This document shows, one piece after another, positions 1 through 6,119 of a DNA stretch of 8,841 nucleotides. The translations under genes and the position numbers were made by a program. Origin of the DNA: Chitinispirillaceae bacterium (GTDB lineage: Bacteria; Fibrobacterota; Chitinivibrionia; Chitinivibrionales; Chitinispirillaceae); the NCBI GenBank assembly GCA_016926315.1, contig JAFGOU010000460.1, forward strand, positions 1 to 8,841. Reading direction: 5' to 3'. The notes beneath the pieces were generated by a model. It had not been told where the DNA came from and did no database searches. It worked only from the letters and a program-made list of their open reading frames with translations. Each line of letters opens with the position of its first letter. Within the stretch, counting starts at the first letter, position 1.

Positions 1-881
1 AAATAATTAATGATGATGATCTCTGTACGCACGCCGTTATGAACGTTCACGATCAGACGGTCGATATAGCGGCGGGCGATAAAGAGACCCCGTCCGTGGG
101 CGTCGAACAACCCCACCGGCAGCCCGGTGGTGTCGCGGGCGATCTGCCGGTTCATCCAGTAGAGAACATCGGTTTTTTTAAGCCGACCGCCCTTGTCGCA
201 CACCGAAAGTCCGTATTTATCGTCGTCGCGCATCACCGTCACCGCGATTGCCTTGTCGTCGGGAAGCTCGCAGTTCACGTCCCATTCGTCCTTGCGCTCG
301 GGCGACTCGCTGCGAATGCCGTAAAATATCGCGTTTGTCAAAAGCTCGACGATGACCACTTCAAGCCGTTTTGACCGTTTGTAATCGCCGATCAGCTCGG
401 AGACCACCCGGGCGTGGTGGTCGAGGTGCCGGGCGTTCTTGATGAGGAAGTCGTTCTTTTTCGCCGACGGATCGAAATACTGCTCAAGCCCGAAAATGGT
501 GTCTGAAAGCAGGTTTTTAATGATGACGGAAAGCTCGTTGAAATTGAACGGCGCGGTCTTGACAAATATGTTTCCGATGTCGTAGTTCAATGCAAGTTCG
601 AGATAGTCTTCGACATTGTACGCGGTAATAAGCACCCGTTTGACTCCGGGGTGCTTTTCCTTCACCAGTTTGAGCAGGTCGAACCCCTTCATACCCGGCA
701 TGTTGATGTCGGACAGTACGAGATCAAACGGTTCTTTGGCCAGAAGGTCCAGCGCCTGAACGCCATCATTGGCATCGGTGACCTCGTACCGTTCGCTATC
801 CCGCAGAAAGTCAACGATCATCTGCCTGATTTCAGGCTCATCGTCAACGACCAGTATCTTGCCGCGGCTATCAGCGTTCAT
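1..881 (-). CDS. Response regulator fused to RsbW/SpoIIAB-like HATPase (3' end beyond window)
   Basis: The minus-strand reading frame is open from ATG at 881 to the left edge, giving at least 293 residues with no stop. Residues 6-125 form a receiver domain: acidic pair D13/D14, phospho-acceptor D58 (LSDINMPG), switch T87 (LITAY) and K108 (FVKT). After a linker, residues 145-293 form a GHKL ATPase of the HATPase_c_2 type: N-box with E179 and N183 (VELLTNAIFYG), G1 box D229-K-G (VCDKGGR) and G2 box HGRGLFIAR at 262-270. No HisKA histidine domain is visible, so this is not a normal sensor kinase. By family it should be a cytoplasmic anti-sigma factor/serine kinase or related switch whose activity is set by phosphorylation of the receiver. 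A Shine-Dalgarno-like GGAAGAG lies 8 bases before the ATG. The gene diverges from comEC. The domain calls are secure; the partner is inferred (see the STAS gene at 3312). Confidence 0.88.
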   Translation of the reverse strand, partial: MNADSRGKILVVDDEPEIRQMIVDFLRDSERYEVTDANDGVQALDLLAKEPFDLVLSDINMPGMKGFDLLKLVKEKHPGVKRVLITAYNVEDYLELALNYDIGNIFVKTAPFNFNELSVIIKNLLSDTIFGLEQYFDPSAKKNDFLIKNARHLDHHARVVSELIGDYKRSKRLEVVIVELLTNAIFYGIRSESPERKDEWDVNCELPDDKAIAVTVMRDDDKYGLSVCDKGGRLKKTDVLYWMNRQIARDTTGLPVGLFDAHGRGLFIARRYIDRLIVNVHNGVRTEIIIINY

Positions 882-919
882 GTAACCGCTCTTCCTTTCC
901 AGTAAAACCCCCGATTTCC

Positions 920-929
920 ATTATATAAT
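920..929. promoter_or_regulatory. Palindromic bidirectional -10 element between divergent genes
   Basis: ATTATATAAT is a perfect 10-base palindrome, so it shows a consensus TATAAT on the plus strand (924-929) and on the minus strand (925-920). It lies in the 91-base gap between the divergent receiver-ATPase gene and comEC, about 40 bases from each start codon. No convincing -35 hexamer is found 16-18 bases upstream on either strand, so the two promoters are supported only by the -10 box. If both are used, the polymerases would compete for one site. Confidence 0.45.
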
Positions 930-972
930 TTTGTAAGCTGAAAGGGTACGTATTGGTCATTTTTTCCATACC

Positions 973-3258
973 ATGGCACCGATGACATCCGATACCGGCA
1001 CGACCAAGGAAGTAACAAGCGGTGTAACGAGCCTCAATCGCTTCCTGAGCGGCACGTTCAGGACCGGCATGATCTGGTTTCATCTGCCGGGCGTTATCGC
1101 GTGGATTGCGGTCTCCCTGGGCATCGCACTGTCCGGCATACCGGCGTTATCAGCCCTCACCACTGCCGCTTCTCCCGCCACCCTTGGCGTACTGGCGCTC
1201 CTTCTGCTAGTACCAGGCGTGTTAACGCGGATGATCGCGATCAGGTTCATCTCCTTCTTTTTTTGCGCCATACTGATCACCTCTGCCGCTCAATCGCATC
1301 AGCGAACCGTTTATCGTACGCTTCACGGACTATGCATGGATGCACAGCCGATATCCCTTTCCGGTACCATCGTCTCCCCGCCGATGCCGTGGTTTGAAAA
1401 CTTCCACTTCCTGCTTAAAATCGATTCCCTTTCCGGCGACCCGGGCAGAACGCTCAAGGGGATCACCCTGAACTGCACCCTTCCGTTTGAACCGTCGCAG
1501 TATGGTACCATAACCGTCACCGGCCGTTTTTCACCGCCCCGTGTCAGGAAGAATCCCCATGCGTACGATGAATATAACGCCATGATGGCAAAGGGGGTGT
1601 GGGGCTACCTTGAGGCAGAATCGGGTGAATCGGCAACCAACCGTCTTTCACTTCTTGAAAAACACTCTATCGCGTTCCGCGGCAATGCCGACGCTGCCAT
1701 CAGAAAAATCAGCGACTACGATTTGCGGGCGCTCCTCCATGCCTGTTTCCTCGGCGACAAGGAGTACCTCTCCCCATCGCTTAAAGAGCACTTCCGTGTC
1801 GCGGGCATCTACCACCTGATCGCCATATCCGGCCTCCATACCGCGATTCTTACGGGTGCGCTCTATTTTCTCCTCCGCCTGCTTCCACTGGGCAGGCTTG
1901 CGCCGCATCTTATCTGCATCGCCGCACTATGGCTTTACCTGCTTTTCATCGGCATGATTCCTTCGCTGTTCCGCGCAACAGTGATGACAACCCTCGTCAT
2001 CGTCTCTCTGCTCTTTGAGCGAAAGAACTACCCTATGCAGACCATCGGGCTGGCCGGAACGGTCTGGCTGCTGCTCTCTCCGGAGAGCCTTGCAAGCCCC
2101 GGCTATCAGCTCTCTTTTGCAGCCACCACCGCCCTTCTGACACTTTTCCCCGCGCTGTTTCGCTACTGCCCGCGGGTCAGGAGCCGGTTTGCCGCTCCGG
2201 TCGTCGTGTTTCTGTTCTCCTCGCTTTCCATTTCCCTTATCAGTTTTCTCGCCACCGCCCCGATCCTGCTCTACCATTTCGGTACGGTCTCTTTTTTCGG
2301 CATCATTGCCAATCTTATCGCGGTTTCTGCCATGACGGCAGGCATGTGGGGGTTTTTTGCCGGGCTCCTTTTTGAAATGACGCTGCCTTTTATCGCAGGT
2401 ATACCGCTCTGGACCGCAGAACGCTTCCTTGATATCGTTGTCGGTACGGGACATCTCGCGATGCGGTTTCCATGGAGCCAGGCCGCTTTCCCGGTGCCGT
2501 ATACGGAAATGATCGTCGCGTTCTCGCTTCTCCTGATTGGAATCGCGGCTGTCCGAAGTGAACGAGTCGGCAGATACCTCCTCATATCCCTTGCCGCGGC
2601 AATGGTGTTTATTCCCGCCGACCTGACCTTCAGACGGTTGACCGGAACCGTTCAAGCGGTCAGGTTCGACCTGCCCAGGAGCGCACTGGCCGGCATCAAG
2701 TGGCCGGACAACACCCTCTGGCTGGCCAGCCCGTCGCTTGCCCGATGTTCGCCGCGGGATATCGAACGAGAGGTCCTTCCCTGGCTCAGGCACCAAGGCT
2801 CCGGCCGGGCAAGCGTCCTGCTCGTTCCCGAAGAAGATGACGGCGCGGCCGCCACGTTGATGGCGCAGGTCAAAGCATTGTCTTCCGCCGTGATCCTGAC
2901 GATACCACGACAGTCCCCTTCTTCAATTTTCAAAGGTTATGAGGAGAAGGAATCCTCCCGTACCGATTCCGTCATTGCATCATGGACGCCATGCCGGAAA
3001 TGCACCTGCTCGGTCATCTCCGGCGGAGGGTTCCGCGGTATCCGCATTGCAGCGGCCGGAGCCGATACGGCTCTCATTTTTCCTGTTGTGGCTTCACGTA
3101 AGGGTAAAAAACGGAAGAGCGTCCCCGCCACGCCCCGCACACCGTCAGGCGCCGTCATCCTCAACTTCAATAACGGTCGTGTCTTCGCCTTTCCCATGGT
3201 TCCCGTTACCCATCCTCTTCGCCGCGCTGAGGCCGAAGATTACTATTGCTTCCCCTGA
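973..3258 (+). CDS. comEC: ComEC/Rec2-family DNA internalization channel with degenerate C-terminal MBL-like domain
   Basis: A 761-residue polytopic inner-membrane protein. The order matches ComEC: N-terminal hydrophobic segments (about 33-55 and 68-103), a soluble DUF4131/OB-like region (about 125-215; SGTIVSPP, TVTGRFSPPR), then the Competence domain (about 250-550). That domain has the family motif HLIAISGLHT at 281-290, GYQLSFAAT at 377-385 and roughly seven to eight membrane helices. ComEC passes single-stranded DNA into the cytoplasm during natural transformation. Residues 558-745 occupy the place of the usual metallo-beta-lactamase-like domain. The scaffold can be followed (REVLPWLRHQG at 598), but the HxHxDH stretch is replaced by LLVPEEDDGAA (616-626), so metal-dependent nuclease activity is unlikely. 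No Shine-Dalgarno precedes ATG 973. ATG 982 and ATG 1069 (AGGA 5 bases upstream, just before the first hydrophobic segment) are alternative starts. Family assignment is secure; the start is not. Confidence 0.9.
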   Translation: MAPMTSDTGTTKEVTSGVTSLNRFLSGTFRTGMIWFHLPGVIAWIAVSLGIALSGIPALSALTTAASPATLGVLALLLLVPGVLTRMIAIRFISFFFCAILITSAAQSHQRTVYRTLHGLCMDAQPISLSGTIVSPPMPWFENFHFLLKIDSLSGDPGRTLKGITLNCTLPFEPSQYGTITVTGRFSPPRVRKNPHAYDEYNAMMAKGVWGYLEAESGESATNRLSLLEKHSIAFRGNADAAIRKISDYDLRALLHACFLGDKEYLSPSLKEHFRVAGIYHLIAISGLHTAILTGALYFLLRLLPLGRLAPHLICIAALWLYLLFIGMIPSLFRATVMTTLVIVSLLFERKNYPMQTIGLAGTVWLLLSPESLASPGYQLSFAATTALLTLFPALFRYCPRVRSRFAAPVVVFLFSSLSISLISFLATAPILLYHFGTVSFFGIIANLIAVSAMTAGMWGFFAGLLFEMTLPFIAGIPLWTAERFLDIVVGTGHLAMRFPWSQAAFPVPYTEMIVAFSLLLIGIAAVRSERVGRYLLISLAAAMVFIPADLTFRRLTGTVQAVRFDLPRSALAGIKWPDNTLWLASPSLARCSPRDIEREVLPWLRHQGSGRASVLLVPEEDDGAAATLMAQVKALSSAVILTIPRQSPSSIFKGYEEKESSRTDSVIASWTPCRKCTCSVISGGGFRGIRIAAAGADTALIFPVVASRKGKKRKSVPATPRTPSGAVILNFNNGRVFAFPMVPVTHPLRRAEAEDYYCFP

Positions 3259-3311
3259 CATCGTTATTTATACTTTTATACGCAACGGTCCTTTCAGTAA
3301 GGAATTCGCCC

Positions 3312-3671
3312 ATGGAACAACCTGCCGATCTGTCAATCACCAGCGAAACGTGGAATGACTGGCATATCCTTCATCTCAAGGGAAAATTCGTCGTCAAGTC
3401 ATTCAATACCGTCCGCATGGTTTTCGATAAACTGGAACGTCTCGACACCCCTCGCGTGGCGGTCGATCTCACGAGCGTCTCGCAGATCGACTCTAGCGCG
3501 CTGACTATCATTCTGAACCTTCAAAAACGGCTGAAAGCCAGAGGCGGACAGGCGACGATCATCGGTCCGAACCCGGAGATCAGCGAAACCTTTTCAATCG
3601 TCGGCTTCAGCCTTGCGGTCCCGGTGTACAGCACTCGCGCGGTCTTTGAAAAAAGCCTTCTCGCGACATGA
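3312..3671 (+). CDS. STAS-domain anti-sigma factor antagonist (SpoIIAA/RsbV-like)
   Basis: A 119-residue single STAS domain. It shows an early beta strand (WHILHLKGKF, 17-26), VAVDLTSVSQIDSSALTII (49-67) and a late glycine/isoleucine region (GGQATIIGPNPEISETF, 78-94). D60-S61-S62 matches the DSS of B. subtilis SpoIIAA, where the first serine is phosphorylated by SpoIIAB, so S61 is the expected phosphosite. In its unphosphorylated form such a protein binds the cognate RsbW/SpoIIAB-type kinase and releases its target. The frame is open upstream to 3246, but ATG 3312 is chosen because AAGGA lies 8 bases before it and the domain begins just after. It starts 53 bases after comEC, in the same direction, and overlaps the hydrolase gene by 4 bases. 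The receiver-ATPase at the left edge is a candidate partner, by inference. Confidence 0.88.
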   Translation: MEQPADLSITSETWNDWHILHLKGKFVVKSFNTVRMVFDKLERLDTPRVAVDLTSVSQIDSSALTIILNLQKRLKARGGQATIIGPNPEISETFSIVGFSLAVPVYSTRAVFEKSLLAT

Positions 3672-4882
3672 CACGCCGGCCGTGTCGCCCGGTTTTTCTT
3701 TCGACGCTGATCGCCCTTTTCGTGTTTTCCGGATGTTCCCGGCACCCCGCTTCCCGCTGCACGCCAGCCGATGTCCGCGAGTTTTTTGTCAACCCCCAAT
3801 CCACGGCATTCGCCGCTATGGCGCGGCATTGTGCCGACAGCGTGCTGTTCGATACCCGGCTCCGCGTTCCTTCCGACAGCGCGCCGGCGGGCGACCGCCG
3901 TTTGCGGCTTACCGACAGCACGGGTGCCGTCTACGGGCTTGGCTACCGGACACCCGCCGCGATACGAAGCGACACCTCCTACCCGCTGATCATCTACCTG
4001 CATGGCGGGACCGGGTCGCAGCGGATCGACAAGGGCGACAGCGCCTTCCTCATGCTCGAAGCCCTGGCCGATACCTTTGATCTTTTTCTCGCGAGCCCTT
4101 CCGCGAACCGATCCACCCCCTGGTGGGGCCCGGCGGGACTCTCCCGGATCTTGCAGACTTTGCGGTTCATGACCCTGCACTATCCGATCAATCCCGACAA
4201 GGTGTTCCTGGCCGGCGTGTCCGACGGCGCGACCGGCTGCTACGCCGCGGCGAACACCATCAATGCGCCCTTTGCCGGATTCATGGCGGTCTCCGGTTTC
4301 GGCGGCATGCTGCCCTCGCTCGGCATGACGCTTGTTCCCGCCAACCTCATGCACCGGCCCATTTATAATGTCAACGCCGGGCAGGACCATATCTATCCGA
4401 TCGGGCAGGTGTCCCGGTTCACCTCGGCATTGAAACAACAGGGGATCAGGATCATTGAACAGGTTTATCCCGATGAAGCGCATGGATTCGATTACCGCGC
4501 CAGAGAAATGGGGTCGCTCGCGGATCTGGTGCGCACCTGGTCCCGGCCGCATTCATCTGCTGTCGCCTGGACGTTTATTCCGGGGTTCCCTAATCTTCCC
4601 GACCATATCATCGACTGGCGCTTCTCTGAGGGTGATGCCTTCATCCGAACCTGGTGGAGCAACGACACCCTTGTGGTGCGATCGCAGGGGCTCTCATCGT
4701 TCACCCTTCCCTTGGCCGCGACATCGCCGGGAGAAAAAATCGCCTGTTGCTTTCCCGCACTGCAGAACCGTACCAGAATGGTCTCTCCGCTCAAATCAAC
4801 CCGGCCGCTCACCCTGCTGCTGATGATCAACCGCTGTTTCCCGGAGTCGCCGCCGACCTGGTATTATCGGATCGCACCGTGA
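3668..4882 (+). CDS. Lipoprotein alpha/beta-hydrolase (esterase/prolyl-oligopeptidase-like), C-terminus possibly frameshifted
   Basis: 404 residues. Residues 1-23 form a lipoprotein signal: basic start, hydrophobic FLSTLIALFVF, then FSGC with lipidated C23 (Phe at -3 is less usual). An alpha/beta-hydrolase domain spans about 90-290: oxyanion-hole LHGGTGS (111-117), nucleophile elbow G183-V-S185-D-G187, probable acid D240 (NAGQDHIYP) and base H272 (EAHGFDY). This is the arrangement of PHB-depolymerase/feruloyl-esterase-like and S9-like secreted esterases; the substrate cannot be read. A beta-rich tail (about 312-358) follows. After residue 357 the sequence stops resembling this family, while the -1 frame does, ending at 4890; see the frameshift finding. 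The start codon overlaps the STAS stop as ATGA and has no Shine-Dalgarno of its own, implying translational coupling. The location would be the periplasm, anchored to a membrane. Confidence 0.82.
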   Translation: MTRRPCRPVFLSTLIALFVFSGCSRHPASRCTPADVREFFVNPQSTAFAAMARHCADSVLFDTRLRVPSDSAPAGDRRLRLTDSTGAVYGLGYRTPAAIRSDTSYPLIIYLHGGTGSQRIDKGDSAFLMLEALADTFDLFLASPSANRSTPWWGPAGLSRILQTLRFMTLHYPINPDKVFLAGVSDGATGCYAAANTINAPFAGFMAVSGFGGMLPSLGMTLVPANLMHRPIYNVNAGQDHIYPIGQVSRFTSALKQQGIRIIEQVYPDEAHGFDYRAREMGSLADLVRTWSRPHSSAVAWTFIPGFPNLPDHIIDWRFSEGDAFIRTWWSNDTLVVRSQGLSSFTLPLAATSPGEKIACCFPALQNRTRMVSPLKSTRPLTLLLMINRCFPESPPTWYYRIAP

Positions 4883-4898
4883 TGCTCTAAACGTCCGG

Positions 4899-4923
4899 CG
4901 ATGGTATTTTTAAAAAACCATCG
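4899..4923. terminator. Hairpin after the comEC-STAS-hydrolase run
   Basis: CGATGGT (4899-4905) pairs with ACCATCG (4917-4923), and the AT-rich loop between them is itself nearly self-complementary (ATTTTTAAAAA). It lies 17 bases after the hydrolase stop and before the promoter of the next gene, the right place for transcript ending. No T-tract follows on the plus strand, so it may be a weak or Rho-assisted terminator, or an mRNA-stabilising hairpin. Confidence 0.4.
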
Positions 4924-4939
4924 TAACGGCATATTTTCC

Positions 4940-4968
4940 TTGATACCGGTCCGTTCGTATGCAATATT
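4940..4968 (+). promoter_or_regulatory. Candidate sigma-70-type promoter of the DJ-1/PfpI gene
   Basis: TTGATA (4940-4945) is followed after 17 bases by AATATT (4963-4968). An overlapping TATTAT at 4965-4970 would give a 19-base spacer. The position, between the preceding hairpin and a strong ribosome binding site, fits a separate transcription unit starting near 4975. Only hexamer similarity supports it. Confidence 0.4.
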
Positions 4969-4998
4969 ATCGGTACCCTGAACAATCATAACGGCAAG

Positions 4999-5004
4999 AG
5001 GAGG
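4999..5004 (+). promoter_or_regulatory. Consensus ribosome binding site AGGAGG
   Basis: AGGAGG lies 5 bases before ATG 5010 and is the only full-consensus Shine-Dalgarno in the window. It fixes the start of the DJ-1/PfpI gene and suggests high translation relative to its neighbours. Confidence 0.8.
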
Positions 5005-5009
5005 TCCAA

Positions 5010-5555
5010 ATGCCGAACATCATCACCATCCTGGCCCCGGGATTCGAAGAGACCGAAGCCATCACCTATATCGATCTTCTGCGCCGGGCGAAAATCAGTA
5101 TAACCCTTCTTGGCCTGAATGCGCGTGAAGTCAAGGGCTCCCATGATGTCACCCTGATTGCCGATGCCGTCATAAGCGATTTTACAGGCCGGCAGGACGG
5201 CATTATCCTGCCCGGCGGCATGCCCGGATCGAGAAATCTAGCCGAGTCGCCGCGCGTCCTCGAGCTGGTGCGCGAAACACATGAGCGGGGCCAGCTCTGC
5301 GCGGCCATCTGCGCCGCTCCGCTGGTGTTCGGCAAGGCAGGAATTCTGCAGGGAGTGAAGGCAACCTGTTATCCGGGTTTCGAGAAGGAGCTTGTCGGCG
5401 CGACCGTGACCGAGCAGCCGCTCGTGCGCGACCGGCACATCATCACCGCCAGAGGAGTCGGCGCCGCGATTTCATTCGGTCTTGAACTTATTTCTTATCT
5501 GGCGGACCAGGAACAGTCGGAACGCATCAGGACGTCAATACTCTATGCGAAGTAA
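5010..5555 (+). CDS. DJ-1/PfpI (YajL/ThiJ) family protein
   Basis: 181 residues, the normal length for a single-domain bacterial DJ-1/YajL protein. The N-terminus ITILAPGFEETEAITYIDLL carries E16, equivalent to DJ-1 Glu18. The nucleophile elbow AAICAAP contains C101, equivalent to the oxidisable Cys106 of DJ-1. GGMPGSRNL (69-77), TCYPGFE (119-125) and ITARGVGAAISFGLELI (145-161) are further family motifs. Members act in the cytoplasm in protection against oxidative and carbonyl stress; proposed activities (glyoxalase, deglycase, chaperone) differ between members and are disputed, so none is assigned. It appears to be a single-gene unit with its own promoter and a strong ribosome binding site. 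It converges on the next minus-strand gene with 8 bases between stop codons. The family call is very secure. Confidence 0.95.
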   Translation: MPNIITILAPGFEETEAITYIDLLRRAKISITLLGLNAREVKGSHDVTLIADAVISDFTGRQDGIILPGGMPGSRNLAESPRVLELVRETHERGQLCAAICAAPLVFGKAGILQGVKATCYPGFEKELVGATVTEQPLVRDRHIITARGVGAAISFGLELISYLADQEQSERIRTSILYAK

Positions 5556-5563
5556 AGGCGTTT

Positions 5564-5962
5564 TCAGCGCCCCCTCCTGCGTGCGGGACGTTTCTCATGC
5601 CAGCGCTTTTTCGCTTTTTTCAACGCTCGCGCGCTGGTCTTTTTCATTTCCGTTTTTTTCCCGTATACCGTCCCCTTCCCCGCCATGTACGCGGTGACTT
5701 TTTTCAGCAGGCTCAGCCTGGAATACTCCAGGCCGTTGACCATGAGCCAGAGATAGGCATCCTGATCGTACCAGCGCCGCTTTTTCTGATCGAGGGGAAA
5801 ATCCAGCAGGTATTTCTCCAGCAGTTCCGGCGCATCGGCGGAAATGATTTCAAGAACACCGGCAACGATACGGTCCCGGGTGCTGACCGGTGCGGTTTTC
5901 AGCGTTTCGAGCTGCACGGCAAAGGGCTTATACGCGTCATACCAGCGCTTTCTGGCAGGCAT
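5564..5962 (-). CDS. Conserved-looking protein of unknown function with basic C-terminal tail
   Basis: 132 residues; I do not recognise a family. ATG 5962 is chosen because GAGGAA lies 5 bases upstream; the frame stays open to an ATG at 6004 that lacks a ribosome binding site. Residues 1-95 look like a small, mostly helical globular domain with two similar motifs, RWYDAYKPF (6-14) and RWYDQDAYLWL (63-73). The last 35 residues are dominated by Lys and Arg (KKAKKRWHEKRPARRRGR), which suggests nucleic-acid or membrane-surface binding, an inference from charge only. No signal peptide or membrane segment is seen. It is convergent with the DJ-1 gene and divergent from the MORN gene, so it is probably monocistronic. 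The opposite strand is also open (5597-6031), but has no comparable start signal and a less protein-like composition. Confidence 0.7.
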   Translation of the reverse strand: MPARKRWYDAYKPFAVQLETLKTAPVSTRDRIVAGVLEIISADAPELLEKYLLDFPLDQKKRRWYDQDAYLWLMVNGLEYSRLSLLKKVTAYMAGKGTVYGKKTEMKKTSARALKKAKKRWHEKRPARRRGR

Positions 5963-6073
5963 ACGGGTTCCTCGCATTTCACCGGAATTCAGGGGTGGCC
6001 GCATTTCCGGGAGATTACGGAGTCGTTTTGACCGCCATTCCCGACAGCGGTTGTTTATTGTACACGATCCTTT

Positions 6074-6102
6074 TTTTCAACCTTTTTTCATGGTCTTATG
6101 AT
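6074..6102 (+). promoter_or_regulatory. Candidate promoter of the MORN-repeat gene
   Basis: TATGAT (6097-6102) has the partial -35 match TTTTCA (6074-6079) 17 bases upstream. It is embedded in two T-runs (6071-6077 and 6083-6088), and it is 18 bases from the start codon. The hexamers are imperfect, so this is a weak call. Confidence 0.25.
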
Positions 6103-6119
6103 ACGATGTATATCTGCCT

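Noticed and set aside
1927..2796. Long minus-strand frame (289 residues) opposite comEC
   Set aside because: It is antisense to the well-supported ComEC membrane domain. Its Lys/Arg/Gly/Asp-rich, low-hydrophobic composition is the usual shadow of a hydrophobic GC-rich gene, and no ribosome binding site or domain is visible.
3521..4552. Long minus-strand frame (343 residues) opposite the STAS and hydrolase genes
   Set aside because: It overlaps two genes with clear domain motifs, and its Gly/Arg/His-rich composition has no recognisable domain.
4733..4741. Programmed -1 ribosomal frameshift at the A6 run
   Set aside because: The reading frame there is GAA-AAA-ATC, which does not fit the X-XXY-YYZ slippery rule, and A6 is short for efficient transcriptional slippage. 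A plain indel or sequencing error is more likely.
5557..5571. GGCG-TTTTCAG-CGCC hairpin between the convergent DJ-1 and unknown genes
   Set aside because: It has only a four-pair stem and lies partly inside the coding end of the minus-strand gene with no T-tract; too weak to call a terminator.
5597..6031. Plus-strand frame (144 residues) opposite the 5564-5962 gene
   Set aside because: The minus-strand frame has a Shine-Dalgarno with good spacing and a more protein-like composition; the plus frame has no such start signal.
6071..6088. Paired T-runs as an intrinsic terminator
   Set aside because: No GC-rich stem precedes the T-runs, and both flanking genes point away from this region, so nothing would need terminating.
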